A stretch of 64,000 bases of DNA from Anastrepha obliqua (Eukaryota; Arthropoda; Insecta; Diptera; Tephritidae): the NCBI RefSeq assembly GCF_027943255.1, contig NC_072896.1, positions 65,180,501 to 65,244,500 of the forward strand. Direction: 5' to 3'. Under the pieces are notes generated by a model that did no database searches, was not told the DNA's origin, and saw nothing but the letters and a program-made list of their open reading frames with translations. Positions within the stretch are counted from its first letter, which is position 1. Each line of letters begins with the position of its first letter. Positions 46,088 through 57,533 of this stretch are shown here, piece after piece. The position numbers and the translations under genes are program-made.

Positions 46088-46379
46088 TACAGTCGAACTT
46101 CGATAACTCGAACTATGACATGCCACAAAAAAAGTCGAGCTATCAAGATTTCGATTTATCAAATATAATATACATATGTACATACATAAAAATCCATAAA
46201 CAAAATAAAACTTGATGGAAAAATAAAACAATCCATAAAACTCAAGGGTTAGCAAACAATTTTATTGATAAAACAGTACTTGCTTCAAATTATATATAGT
46301 TGCTATATAATATTGTATGTGTATATTTTAAAATTATATATACCTCATTAAGGACATTGTATGAATAGATGTATAGCTT

Positions 46380-48344
46380 TCATTCGTTTAAAGTAAAAAA
46401 GTCAGTTATTTGGGATTGACAAGAGGATTTTTTATTATGATCTTCAAAAAAAGCTTCAATATTATTTAAACCATTGTACAGAGAATCGGTTGCAGGTTCA
46501 TTGGTTTTTAAATATGACCGCAAAATCTTGAACGAATTTGCAACTAGCTCGTTTGAAACTGGTTGCAGCATATCATCTTCTATATCACTTTCGCTATCAT
46601 GCTCAAATTCGGAATTCAATAGCTCCACAATATCTTCATCTGTGGGAAACTCTGAAGTAACAATATCGTCATCCATATGCATAAAATCATTAAAGGTGAC
46701 ACCTTATGTACCTTTAATATTTTGCCAAGCTTCATATTCATTCTGCAGTTGAATTTCTTCCTCACTCGTTTCTTTTATGCGTTCGCTTATGAAAATCAAA
46801 GGAATGCCATCTTCTTCCTCCCATTCAGAATATTGACCGAAGCCGGCTTTTCTAAAGCATTAGAGATGATTTCAGGCTTAACATCGATATTCCATGCATT
46901 AGTTATTTCATCAACACAGTCCATTAATGTAATGTTAAGATTTTTGTTTACTTCAAAGCATTTTATAGTATTTTTTAAAATTCTACAACGATAATGACAT
47001 TTTAAATTTTGTATGACACCTTGATCGAGTGGTTGTAATTTTGATGTCATATTCGGGGGGAAAAATGCAAGTTTGATAAACTTTAATCTCTGTTGGATGT
47101 CTTTAGGATGGGCTGGGCAGTTGTCAATAAAAAGTAGAATATTTCTTCCGGCTTTTCCAAATTGTTTGTCTAAGTTAAGAAGCCATTCTTCAAAAAAGGC
47201 TCCCGTCATCCACGCCTTTGAATTTGCTTAATAGTCGAGGGGCAACCATTTAACACCTCTAAAACAGCGGGGTTGATTACTTTTACCTATCAAGAGTAAT
47301 TTCAATTTTTCTGATCCATCCATGTTTGCGGCAATCATTATCGTAACTCTCTGTTTACTGTGCTTTCCTCCATAGCATTTCTAGTTTTTAAAAGTTAAGG
47401 TGTTATCTGGAAGACATTTAAAGAATAAGCCCGTCTCGTCTGCATTCAATACGTCCTGTGCTTGATAACCTTCTAATAAATGAGGTAAAACATCACGTTG
47501 CCATTTCCTAAAGTCTTCTTCGCTTACATCATTACTCTCACCACACGTCTTTTTATGACATATACCAGATCTTAGAAAAAAAATAACTTTAGGTGCCAGC
47601 TTGCACATTTATTTTATGAATGTACATACCTTCGTTTCCAATTATCGAGCCAACCAGTGCTTGCTTTGAAATTCGGTTGTTCTAATTTTTGAATAAATTC
47701 CAATGCTTTTTCTTTAAGTAATCCTCCGGATATAGGCAAATTCCGTGATCTTGCCGATTTAAACCATTCTAAAACTGCTGTGTCCACATTTACGTATGTT
47801 GGCTTTTTTAGTCTCTTTGAACTCCCACTTGCACCACCACTTTCGATTGCAGTAATAACCGTTCGTTTATTTTTTAAAATAGTTGACACTGTATTTATCG
47901 GAATAGCATACTTTACAGCTGGCGGCCGCCGTAGCCGAATGGGTTGGTGCGTGATTACCATTCGGAATTCACAGAGAGGTCGTTGGTTCGAATCTCGGTG
48001 AAAGCAAAATTAATAAAAACATTTTTCTAATAGCGGTCGCCCCTCGGCAGGCAATGGCAAACCTCCGAGTGTATTTCTGCCATGAAAAAGCTCCTCATAA
48101 AAATATCTGCCGTTCGGAGTCGGCTTGAAACTGTAGGTCCCTCCATTTGTGGAACAACATCAAGACGCACACCACAAATAGGAGGAGGAGCTCGGCCAAA
48201 CACATAACAGAAGTGTACGCGCCAATTATATATATATATATACTTTACAGCTACATCTTTTTTCCGCGCACCCATTTCTACTTCCTTTATTAGTTTAAAT
48301 TTTTCATCAATAGATAAAGTTTTTAAACAACGTTTTGATGACAT
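46380..48344 (-). pseudogene. Tigger/pogo transposase (DD32D), frameshifted and split by a SINE
   Basis: ATG at 48344 (MSSKRCLKTLSIDEKFKLIK) starts the first helix-turn-helix. After DVAVK the gene is interrupted by the SINE at 47921-48239 and resumes with AIPINTVSTILKNKR. Then come a CENP-B-like second HTH (LEWFKSARSRNLPISGGLLK; STGWLDNWKRRYV) and a DDE domain: first Asp in NADETGLFFKCLP, second in LLFIDNCPAHP, third in SKLQPLDQGVIQNLK, 32 residues between the last two, the Tigger spacing. The tail is acidic. Frames shift near 47610 and 47380, with a stop near 47230. Non-functional. Confidence 0.88.
47921..48239 (+). mobile_element. tRNA-derived SINE, copy 5 (full length, 13-bp target duplication)
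   Basis: Complete copy: box A TAGCCGAATGG at 47932-47942, box B GGTTCGAATCTC at 47985-47996, full body, tail CGCCAATTATATATATA. It is flanked by identical ATACTTTACAGCT at 47908-47920 and 48240-48252, a 13-bp target duplication, showing LINE-driven insertion. This is the best anchor for the family's ends (319 bp). Confidence 0.95.
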
Positions 48345-48631
48345 GTCAACAGAGTTTATTTTCGCGTAAGAACTACTAATAAAATACCTGTGCAGCGATC
48401 CAACTGCTGACATCTGTTTGCTAAAAAATAAGCAACACGTAATAAGGGGACTCCCGCGGAAATTCGACTTATCAAAGCTGGCGCCAAATATTCTGTTCGA
48501 GTTATCAAGATATTCGAGTTATCAAGTAAAAATAACACACAATTCTCACTCTAAACGCCATTGCCAAGCAATTTGATTCGAGATATCAAATATTCGACAT
48601 ATCGAAGTTCGACTTATTGAGGTTCGACTGT

Positions 48632-49055
48632 ATTTACAAATCTATTTAAATTGACTATAGGTACTTTTTCCTTTTAATTATGCCTATAAATAATTTGATT
48701 TAGTATGCTTTGTTATATTTTTTTTTTCTTATGGATTAAGATTATTATTGTGTTATTTGTTAAAACATATGTATTACATCTGTATTGTGTGAAATGCTAA
48801 ATTGCCAAATATCTCCAAAATCTTGATTTCTGGTTAAAAAACACTTCGCAATTACCCTTCGAATTACGTAATTCCCCACACAAAATTTGGGAGAGAATTA
48901 CCTCATTCGTATGTAATTCAGTCTCAACTAGCTTGCGAATTACGTACAAATCAGTACAAACAGAGCGAAAGAACGGTGAATAATAACCAGAAAAAGTTAT
49001 TTTCTAACAATGGATGCAAAAACAAAACAAATTATGAAAAAAATATATTATTATA
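48632..49055. other. Spacer
   Basis: GAATTACGTA-like strings recur at 48858-48870, 48918-48930 and 48947-48958. Nothing else seen. Confidence 0.35.
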
Positions 49056-49432
49056 TTGTTGTTGTAGTTCATCAAGCCCTGCCAGTGCGGTGTAGTCACC
49101 GATCATTACTGTCTAGCTAATATAACGGTAGACCCAGGAAACATGTTGTTTCGACGGGTTGGGTTCAGGTGTTAGGTGAGTGGGTTTTAGAGGACATGTG
49201 AATAGGTCATTAGTAGCGGTACCTTCACATGCTGGACATACATATATTGATTATGTCGCAGTCGATTCTAAATTAGTTACATAAGGAGGAGTTTAACCTG
49301 CTACAATATCCAGAACGTAATTGAGCCTCACAAGACAGCTGAAGCTCTTCGTCTGCGATGGGTGGTGGTTGGATTCCGATGACTGCATTTGGTGGTCGGG
49401 AGTTTAGAAAGGTGGTAAGAGACTCCCGATGA
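49056..49432 (-). mobile_element. 2A-LINE 3' end, antisense
   Basis: TTGTTGTTGTAG at left is the reversed (CAA)n tail. It shares GGTAGACCCAGGAA, TTTCGACGGGTTGGGT, AGTTTAACCTGCTACAATAT and TCCGATGACTGCATTTGGTG with the 30096 copy and, in reverse, with 41030-41330. Confidence 0.7.
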
Positions 49433-49654
49433 AGGCCGTTTAAAGTGTGTCTGTAAACTGTCTAGTGCTCTGAACTTCACCCCTCAAAATTATTAAGTCG
49501 AGAAGGTTACTAAACACCTGAAGAATGCTGGAACAAACCAATTTGCTCTCGAGGTACTGTACACTGAAGATGTACATTTTCGTTTTTACCTAACAAAAAA
49601 CAAACCAAATTCCCACAAAATATTATCTCACGATTTGGAAAATATTACTTATAT
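49433..49654. other. Spacer
   Basis: Nothing recognised. Confidence 0.3.
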
Positions 49655-50560
49655 ATCTTCTTCTACTTCATTGGCGCCATAACCGCTTACGCGATTTTGG
49701 CCGAGTTTAACAAAGCGCGCCAGTCATTTCTCGTACTAACCGGCGCCAGTTGGACGCACCAAGTGAAATCAAGTCCTTCTCCACCTGGTCATTCCAACGC
49801 AAAGGAGGACTTCCTCTTCCTCTGCTACCACCAGCTGGTACAGCATCGAATACTTTCAGAGACGGAGCGTTAGTATCCATTCGGACAACATGACCCAGCT
49901 AGCGTGGCCGCTGGATCTTTATTCGCTGCTCTATGTCTATGTCGTCGTAAAGCTCATACAGCTCGTACGTGCAAAGGTCCAAAATTCTTGCCCAGAATAT
50001 TTCTCTCATACACTCCAAGCGTCGCTTCATCGGATGTTGTCATCGGGCACTCTTCTGCGCCATACGTTAGGACGGGCATGATGATAGCCTTGTAGAGTGT
50101 TAGTTTTGTTCGTCGAGAGAGGTCTTTACTTAGTCCAAAATAGCACTTGTTGACAAGAGAGATTCTACGTTGGATTTCCAGGCTGACATTGTTATCGGTG
50201 CTCTTCGTTTTGTCCTCGTTCACCACCAGATCCATTCGCTTTGCCTCTTTATCCAGTTTGGAGAAGGCAGAATTAACAGCGCGGTTGTTAAGGCCGATGA
50301 TATCAATATCATCGGCATACGCCAACAATTGTACGCTCTTATAAAAAATTGTGCCTGAGCGATTAAGTTCTGCGGCTCATACAATGCTCTCCAACATCAG
50401 GTTAAAGAAGTCACCCGACAGCGAGTCACCCTGTCTGAAACCTCGTTTGGTATCAAACGACTCGGAGAGGTCCTTCCCAATTCTGACGGCGGTGCTCGTA
50501 TTGAGCAACGCCATCTTGCATGGGTAGCTTCCGAACACCCGTTCGGGAGTGAGCTAACGT
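49655..50560 (-). pseudogene. LINE reverse-transcriptase C-terminal half, antisense
   Basis: Minus strand: TKRGFRQGDSLSGDFFNLML, then the catalytic LLAYADDIDIIGLN, VNEDKTKS, ISLVNKCYFGLSKDLSRRTK, LTLYKAIIMPVLTYGAE and ERNILGKNFGPL, ending in SRGRGSPPLRWNDQVEKD. The order is RT palm, thumb and the Arg-rich end common to many insect LINEs of the RTE/CR1-like kind. One stop lies before the YADD box, with shifts after it. The rest of the element is missing. Clade not assigned. Confidence 0.75.
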
Positions 50561-50674
50561 GAGAAGGCGAAGCATTTCAGGATAGCTGGTTGTGCGCTGG
50601 GTTTGGGACCCGCCTCTTAAAAATCCCCCTCAATGAAAAGATTAAAAAAGCCTCGGATTACTTATAATATATAT

Positions 50675-50991
50675 AAAAAAATAAATAATTGGCGCGTACA
50701 CTTCTGTTAGGTGTTTGGCCGAGCTCCTCCTCCTATTTGTGGTGTGCGTCTTGATGTTGTTCCACAAATGGAGGGACCTACAGTTTCAAGCCGATTCCGA
50801 ACGGCAGATATTTTTATGAGGAGCTTTTTCATGGCAGAAATACACTCGGAGGTTTGCCATTGCCTGCCGAGGGGCGACCGCTATTAGAAAAATGTTTTTA
50901 TTAATTTTGCTTTCACCGAGATTCGAACTAACGACCTCTCTGTGAATTCCGAATGGTAATCACGCACCAACCCATTCGGCTACGGCCGCCG
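50675..50991 (-). mobile_element. tRNA-derived SINE, copy 6
   Basis: Full-length antisense copy. It shares with copy 5 the AACAGAAGTGTACGC tail variant and the AACGACCTCTC/GTAATCACGC head variant, marking one young subfamily. Confidence 0.88.
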
Positions 50992-50999
50992 CTATATAT

Positions 51000-51283
51000 A
51001 TACTATATATAATTTGTTGTTGTTTGGCCGAGCTACTTCTCCAATTTTGCTGTGCGTCTTGAAGTTTTTCTACAATTGGAAGGATCTACAATTTTAAGCC
51101 GACTCTGAATGACAAATCATATTCTTTGAAGGACTTTTTATGACAGAAATACAATCGAAAGTTTGCCATTGTCCTCCGAGGCTCGACCGCTATAAGAGAA
51201 AACTTTTTCTATAATTTTTGGTGTTTTATGACCACAGGCAGTTTCGAATTACGGTCTAACCCATTCGGTTACTCAGACTGTCT
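51000..51283 (-). mobile_element. tRNA-derived SINE, copy 7 (old)
   Basis: Directly beside copy 6, same orientation. The body is recognisable (TTTGGCCGAGCTACTTCTCC; GTTTGCCATTGTCCTCCGAG) but diverged by perhaps a fifth, and boxes A and B are eroded. Confidence 0.7.
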
Positions 51284-52425
51284 AATATCATTTATCATTC
51301 AAAAGAAAAAAAAACCGTGGCTTTTCCACTTAAACATAATGAATTCCCATTTAGAAAAATAATTGGAGCTTTAAATACTCTGCAGCACTGAACAATTTCT
51401 AAGAATACTTTTATTACTTCAGTATCCAGAGCAAGCTGCAAATATTTGCATTTCCACTAAAATACTCGCATGAATTGAAAAAAATATAAATAAATAACGA
51501 TAAATAAATATACGAGTATATGTACATACATAGTTACCTACAAAAAGCAGTATAAATATACATACATACATGTGTACTGAACTGTGCAACTGTATAGCCA
51601 AACGTTCTATCTTCTCTCCTACGAGCTTCGTTTATCTTAACTGTCACACCAGTCAAACCAGTTCCCCATAACTGTCTGATTAGTAGACTGGTTGCGTGGG
51701 AAGTGGAGAATCTCAATAGACGAAATCACTATTGAAGAAAATTGTTTTACTAACATTGTTTCATGCTCGCTTCGTCACGAAATATTTTTTTTTGCCATGC
51801 TGCTTGTTTCCCCGTCTGTCTCTTTGTTTAAGGCTTAGTGAAGTAGCAAAATGTGTCAGAGCTTAGTTTACTCATTTCCTTACTAGACTATAGGATTTTC
51901 TTACTTCCTTTATGTGTTTGTATTCTGTATTTTTTTTACCACATTTCGTCCATTGTTTAGCTCTCACTTCCATATTTTCCATGTGAATGCGCATTAATAA
52001 TTCACAATTTGTGGGGAATTAAATGTGGCAGAGTGCGATTGCTTAAGTTATTGGTTTTAGGCTTCTTTGTATTGTTGCAGCTTATTGAATAGATGCTTCT
52101 TTATCGATTTTGCTGCTTTGGTGATATTTTCAAATCGCTCATGTCTCAAAACATTGAAATTAAGAAGACGGGAGAAATATTATCGTCAATAACAGACATT
52201 GCAGGACAGACAACTTTTTTCAGTCTGATTGGTAGTTGGAAAAATTTGTTGATTGTCAATCAGATTCGCGAAAATACATAAGGATGCAAAGAAATATTTC
52301 ATTAGAATAACTGCGAAATTTTAATGCCATAAAATACACAAAATGATATGTTGGCTTTGCCGCTTTGAAAATATTCGGTAAAGGAGTAATGACTGGGAGA
52401 GGCGTATAAGCCTTTTTTTCTTTTT
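51284..52425. other. Spacer
   Basis: No coding exon or repeat supported over 1.1 kb. Confidence 0.4.
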
Positions 52426-52429
52426 TTTT

Positions 52430-54590
52430 TGACGGTGAGGTTGGGTTAAAAATGCCTTCGCACCATATATATAGTAACCGTCGCTACTAAATGTGTGGTG
52501 ATTCCACTAAAAGTATCCCCCCTCTTCTCTTGGATTTTTCCCTCCACCCCGGGACTGATTCCGTACTTACTTACTTACTCACCCTGCGTCCAGGGTCGCC
52601 TGTTTTGAGAAACCTATGCTCAATGCTCTTCAGTATAACTTTCCATTTCTCTATATATGCAGTCAGGTTGGCTCACTTTTCCCATTCGCCACAAATACTT
52701 GCGAAAGGACCCATGTCCGGACAAAAACTGTGTGAGGTAATAGTTAACCTCACCGTGCTTTCTTTCTACCCAGTTTTTTAGATGGGGTATTAGTTTCGCT
52801 GTCCATCTACCATACCGTTCAAAGTTCCATCTTGCCTGCCAAAGTGTGAGCGTTTGAATTCTAATATCGGAGAAGCGTGGTACTGATACTTCCTGTGTTT
52901 TTTGCCTCCCATCTCCGTTTGCACTCTTGTGCTAGAATATCTATAGGGATGGTTCCGCTGATAACTAACACCGCTGCTTCAGATACTGTTCTGTATGACG
53001 AAGCCACTCTCTTAGCGAATCTGCCCATATTTCGCATCCGTATAAGAGAATCGAGTTCGTCGGGTCCATTAAAAGTTTACGCTTGTTCTGCGTTGGACCT
53101 CCAAGGTTTGCCATGAGCTTACTTAAAATGCCGCTTAATTTGGCAGCTCTTGTGGCAGCATGGTTTATGTGCGCCCAGTAAGTTGGCTTTGTGTCTAATA
53201 AAGTGGCCTTGAGTACTTGTATGTCTACTTCTAATGGGATAAGTCTGTTCGTTAGAAGGATTAGCTCTGTTTTCTCTGTGGCCAGCTTTAATCCATGGTC
53301 TTCTAGTCATGTCTGAACTCGGATCATCACCTGATTTAACTTCCTTTTGGCTTCGTCAGTGTTTCCGGCGACTATTACAGCTGCAATGTCATCCGCGTAT
53401 CCCACTAAATGCATATCCTCAGGCATCTCTATTCGAAGGATTTCATCGTAGCTTATATTCCAAAAATCAGGTCCGAGTATTGATCCTTGGGCCGCACCTG
53501 CTGTTAATTGTTTAGTCTTACACCCTTATCGCGTTTCGTATAAGAGCACGCGATTGCTTAGATAGCTACGAATACTCTTCAATAGATTATTCGGGATCTT
53601 GAATTTTACCTTTAAGGCTTCAATTACGTCGTCCCAAGCATTTCTAATATCCAATGTGGCTAGTAATACTAAGCGCTTGGAGTATCGATTACCTGCCTGG
53701 GCATGTTCTACGCTAGATATTACATCTTGGATGGCTCCTAAGGTAGATCTGCCACTTCTAAAACCATGCTGCCTGTCAGAGAGGCCACCACTGTTCTCTA
53801 CGGCTTCGCTAAGCCTATGCTTTATCTGTTTCTCAAAGAGTTTTCCTGCGCTATCCAGCATACATAACGGTCTATAAGCGGACGCTAATGTTGGGTCTCC
53901 CTTTCCTTTACTGATTAGTACTAGTTTTTGTTTTTTCCATATTTCTGGAAAAATTCCTTCTTTTAGGCATGAATTGTACATGTTTAGCAGCAAAAGAGGG
54001 CTTTCGATTGCCAATAGTTTCAATATTTCTGCAACTATGCCATCAGGTCCTGGCGCTTTATTGCATTTAATTGCTTTTGCAGCATCCATAAGTTCTTCTT
54101 CTGTGAATGGGACAGGTTCCGATGCTTTATACTCGAGTTCTTTCTTTTCAGCACAGTGTGTTGGGAAGAGTGTGTCGACTATTTTGCTTAGCACTTCGGT
54201 TTCCATTCAGCAGTAGGGGATTTGGCTCCTAGCTTTTTCATAACGATTTTGTATCCCAACCCCCATGGGTTATTGTTTAGATCGTTTCGTAGCTCTTCCC
54301 ATTTGTGTTTTTTGCTTTGGCTTACAGTTTTCCTCAATTCTTTTCTGCTCTTTTTGTATTCTTCGGATTTCGTTATCGCCGGGCCCAATCTTCTAGCTCT
54401 AGTATACTTTCTACACTTATGGATGCACATATAATATAATATCTCTAAGTTCTGCGATCTCATGTGTCCACCAGTATACAGCATTTCTTTTTTTCTTCTC
54501 TATTTTAGGCATAGATGCGTTGTAACCTATCGTAATGTATTGCATTGTTGTCTTGACTAGTGTTTTTGGTGTTCGTACAGATCGCCGTTG
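52430..54590 (-). mobile_element. R1-like LINE, 5' part cut by a mariner
   Basis: On the minus strand from 54590: RT approach (SYRKSRKELRK-like basic region and EELRNDLNNNPWGLGYKIVM), palm and fingers, YADD box, and a C-terminal Cys-poor tail ending near 52550. One stop at 53526-53528 and a few more downstream. A rosa-type mariner sits at its 5' side from 54591. Confidence 0.8.
53526..54206 (-). pseudogene. R1-like reverse transcriptase (fingers and palm start)
   Basis: Open for 226 codons: AIKCNKAPGPDGIVAEILKL, GIFPEIWKKQKLVLISKGKG, a YRPLCMLDSAGKLFEK block, RQHGFRSGRSTLGAIQDVIS and LVLLATLDIRNAWDDVIEAL: RT motifs 0-3 of R1-type elements. A TGA-equivalent stop (TAA at 53528-53526) interrupts it. 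The same frame then continues with GAAQGSILGPDFWNISYDEI and MHLVGYADDIAAVIV (catalytic YADD near 53395). A single nonsense change thus separates the two RT halves. Confidence 0.82.
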
Positions 54591-54592
54591 TA

Positions 54593-55318
54593 AAGGGTGA
54601 TTTTTTAAGAGCTATAGGAAAGTTTTTCAAAAAAACACACGTAAAATTCAGAAAAATGCATGAAATTTTTATTTAAATCTATAGTACAGTCCATATAATT
54701 TAATGTTTAAAGATTATTTCATTCAAATGTTGACCGCGACTGCGCTTCAAATGTTTCATCCGCTTAGTCCAATGTTTCGGCCGTTATCTCACATATAAAT
54801 GCTTTAATGTTGTCTTCCAATGCGTTAATTGAAGCAGGCTTGTCTGAATAGACATGAGCTTTAACATAACTCCACAAAAATAATCTAAAGGCGTTATATC
54901 GCACGATCTGGTTGTCAATTGACAGGTCCCGAACGTGAAATAAAATGTTCACCAAACTCGCCTCTCAACAAGTCCATTGTTACGCGTGCTGTGTGGCATG
55001 TGGCAAGCTCTTGCATTTTGGGCAAAAAAGTTGGATATCATTTCACGGTAGCGCTCACCATTCATAGTTACGTTACGGTTCGCAGCATCTTTGAAGAAGT
55101 ACGGCCCAATGATACCTCCAGCCCATAAGCCGCACCAAACTGTGACCTTTTCTGAATACATTGGTAGCTCTTGCAATTCTTCTGGCTGACCTTCACTCCA
55201 AAATCGACAATTCTGCTTATTTACGTAACCATTGATCCAAAAATGAGCTTCGTCACTGAACACAATTTTTCGATAAAAAAGTGGATCTTCGGCCAACTTT
55301 CCAAGAGCCCTGTGAGTG
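54593..55318 (-). mobile_element. DD41D rosa-type mariner, family A copy 2 (5'-truncated)
   Basis: Right-hand end of the element (AAGGGTGATTTTTTAAGAGC after TA at 54591-54592) followed by about 725 bp matching family A copy 1 in reverse. The transposase is readable from VFSDEAHFWINGYVNK down to IKAFICEITAETLD, with several stops. Similarity stops at about 55318, so the other TIR and the N-terminal half are gone. Confidence 0.85.
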
Positions 55319-55696
55319 TCCTGCCTTTGCTAGAGCACGGCTACGAGTTTTGGGTTCCGATGTCATAAGAATGAGCAATATTCGTTTTCTAAACCTGGAG
55401 GATATTTACAGATTTGCCGAAGAATCTGGAAAATTCTCACAGGACTAACTATGTCTATCTCTGTCTCTATTCTTTCCTATCACTTTCTCTGATACTTTTC
55501 TCCTTCCCTCTTTGACTATTTACCCCCTTTCCTGAGCTTTAAATACAATGGGCTTTTTAGCCTGAGTGTTTTAGGAGCCACTAAATCTCCTGGTGCTCCT
55601 TGGCTCGACCTTTTTGAATTTCAATTTTCAAAATATTTTATAAATGAATTACATATTCCTAAATGATCCTGAAGTGCAATGGCCTTAGAGTATCAC
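55319..55696. other. Spacer, possible LINE 3' UTR
   Basis: A CCTGAGTGTTTTAGGAGCCA and CTCCTGGTGCTCCTTGGCTC stretch looks like LINE 3' UTR, but I have no second copy to confirm. Confidence 0.25.
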
Positions 55697-56830
55697 TTAT
55701 CTATCCAAATACCTTTGAAACAAATTACTTATTGTTAATATAGACAGGTGCAATATTTGTTGGAAGCAATAACAAAAAAAAAGTTTACAATTTCTTTCTC
55801 TCAGTCTTTGAAAAAGATTTTGCAAGTTCTCGTTATGATCTTTGAAGGCTTCTTCTATTGTTTTTCCTTTCTCATAGACCAAAATATCATCGATTATTAC
55901 TGGGACCCCTTTTAGGCCGTGCACAACTTCGTTTTGTTTCATGCCAAAAGGCATTCTCAAAAGCCGATATCTCCCATATAGCGTAAAAAGAGTGCACAGC
56001 TTATTACTTGGTTCATCTAGCTTTACTTGCCAGAAGCCTTTTAACGTTAACTGTCGAGAACACTTTCGCATCCTTTAGATCAGGTAAAATTTCGTCGAAT
56101 CTTTGGCTTTTATGCTTCATATCTTTCAAGGCCTTATTCAATTCACAGGCGTCTAGGCATTCTTAACAATCCCTTTAGCCTCATTATGAACGTCCTTCAT
56201 ACCTTGTATTGCATTGATCTCTTGACAATCAGTTTGCGGCTATTCATAATTTCTTTCAGATTTTTCTTTCCTATCACATTTATCGTTGCTCCCGTGTCCA
56301 ACTGGCATTCCATAGCTGTGTATTTTTCTCTCTTCAAACTCGCATTGATAAGCATTTTTGATTTGAAACAATTTTTATTGCTCTTTATTTCCAAAACGAA
56401 TTCTTCACTGCTTTCGCGGATGCTACTTCCTATTTTCTTCTTGTTTTTGAATTTTGTTCACTCGTTTGCTCGTCTGTTTTCGTGTTCTACAGCAATTATC
56501 AAAATGATTTCGAAGATCGCATTTTTCGCAGACTTTTCCGAACGGTGGCCTTTTTTCTTGTTCCTTTCATGCAAAGATCCACAGTAACTGCAGTCGACGT
56601 CTTCATCTCTTCTTGTTGGCATATGTTTGCTTGATTTCCTTTTGTGCCGAATTTCGTACACTTCCTTCTGTGAATAAACTGCCTTATTCTCTTCTCTGCC
56701 AATTCCTTTGCTTTACATTTATTTATGGCTTGTTTTTATGTAATTCACGTAATGCATTCGATTTAACCGAAAGTTTAATTTGAGTGCAGTTTGAAGTCTC
56801 TAGCACATCGGGTTTTCTCCAAACCATATC
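55697..56830 (-). mobile_element. Decayed Ty3/gypsy-type LTR retrotransposon fragment
   Basis: Minus strand, in 5' to 3' order: a gag zinc-knuckle-like Cys/His region (56700-56460, several frames), a protease active site (MECQLDTGATINVIG near 56305), then RT (FWQVKLDEPSNKLCTLFTLY; LLRMPFGMK; VPVIIDDILVYEKGK, the IDD box at about 55890). Order and motifs are those of Ty3/gypsy pol. It is broken by many stops and frame changes; no LTRs or integrase were found nearby, so it is a fragment. Not functional. Confidence 0.75.
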
Positions 56831-57209
56831 ATAAAAGAAGAACTGGTGGTAATTTCTTTAATTTACGAGTATCTTTTCATTATCATACTTTTTTAATTGA
56901 ATACCTTAGTAATAAGAAATAAATAACAAAAATGTTGATCAATTTAGAATAAATTGAAATAGCACAACTAAAATTCAAATGGATTGGTGAATCTTTATTG
57001 CTTTTCTGTAAAGCCATTCATGACATTTGTCTCTTAAAAATAATCTCTTTCAAATGTTGGCCGGAACTCCGCCGTAATTCGGTCTTCCTTAAATACCAAT
57101 TTTGAATGACTCGCTAGAGGACTTCGGTAGGTATCTCGTGAATAACTTTAGTAATGTTGGCTTCGATTGAGGCGAAACTGGTTTATCTACAAAGCATTTA
57201 GACTATGGT
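56831..57209. other. Spacer
   Basis: On the minus strand 57000-57170 has phrases resembling the C-terminal part of a mariner-like transposase (ANITKVIHEIPTEVL-like), too decayed to call firmly. Confidence 0.3.
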
Positions 57210-57533
57210 GGCTGCCGTAGACGAATGGGTGGGGCGTGACTACCATTCGGAATTCAGAGAGAACGTAGGTTCGAATCTCGGTGAAACACCAAAATGAAGA
57301 AAACGTTTTTTCTAATAGCGGCCGTCCCTCGGCAGGCAATGGCAAATCTCCGAGTGTATTTCTGCCATGAAAAAGCTCTTCATAAAAAATATGTATCTGC
57401 CGTTCGGAGTCGTCTTGAAACTGTAGGACCCTCCATTTGAGGAACAACATCAAGAAGCACACTACAAATAGGAGGAGGAGCTCGGCCTAACACTCAAAAA
57501 TAGTGTAATATATATAATTGGCACATATATATA
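57210..57533 (+). mobile_element. tRNA-derived SINE, copy 8
   Basis: Box A slightly altered (TAGACGAATGGG), box B intact (GGTTCGAATCTC near 57270), full body and AT tail. A mariner end begins right after its tail. Confidence 0.85.

Larger units (their letters stand above)
46090..48629 (-). mobile_element. Tigger/pogo DNA transposon (2.5 kb including a nested SINE)
   Basis: Left end CAGTCGAACTTCGATAACTC; right end reversed CAGTCGAACCTCAATAAGTC: about 25-bp TIRs with a few mismatches, flanked by TA (46088-46089, 48630-48631). Near both ends are several TCGA(G/C)(T/A)TATC(A/G)A sub-repeats, likely transposase-binding sites. A transposase gene runs on the minus strand. Confidence 0.9.

Noticed and set aside
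47985..47996. tRNA gene call from box A/box B
   Set aside because: No foldable acceptor or anticodon stem; it is the head of a SINE with a target duplication.
55697..56830. Gypsy-type element as an intact endogenous retrovirus
   Set aside because: No LTRs, integrase or envelope-like frame; pol is broken in many places.
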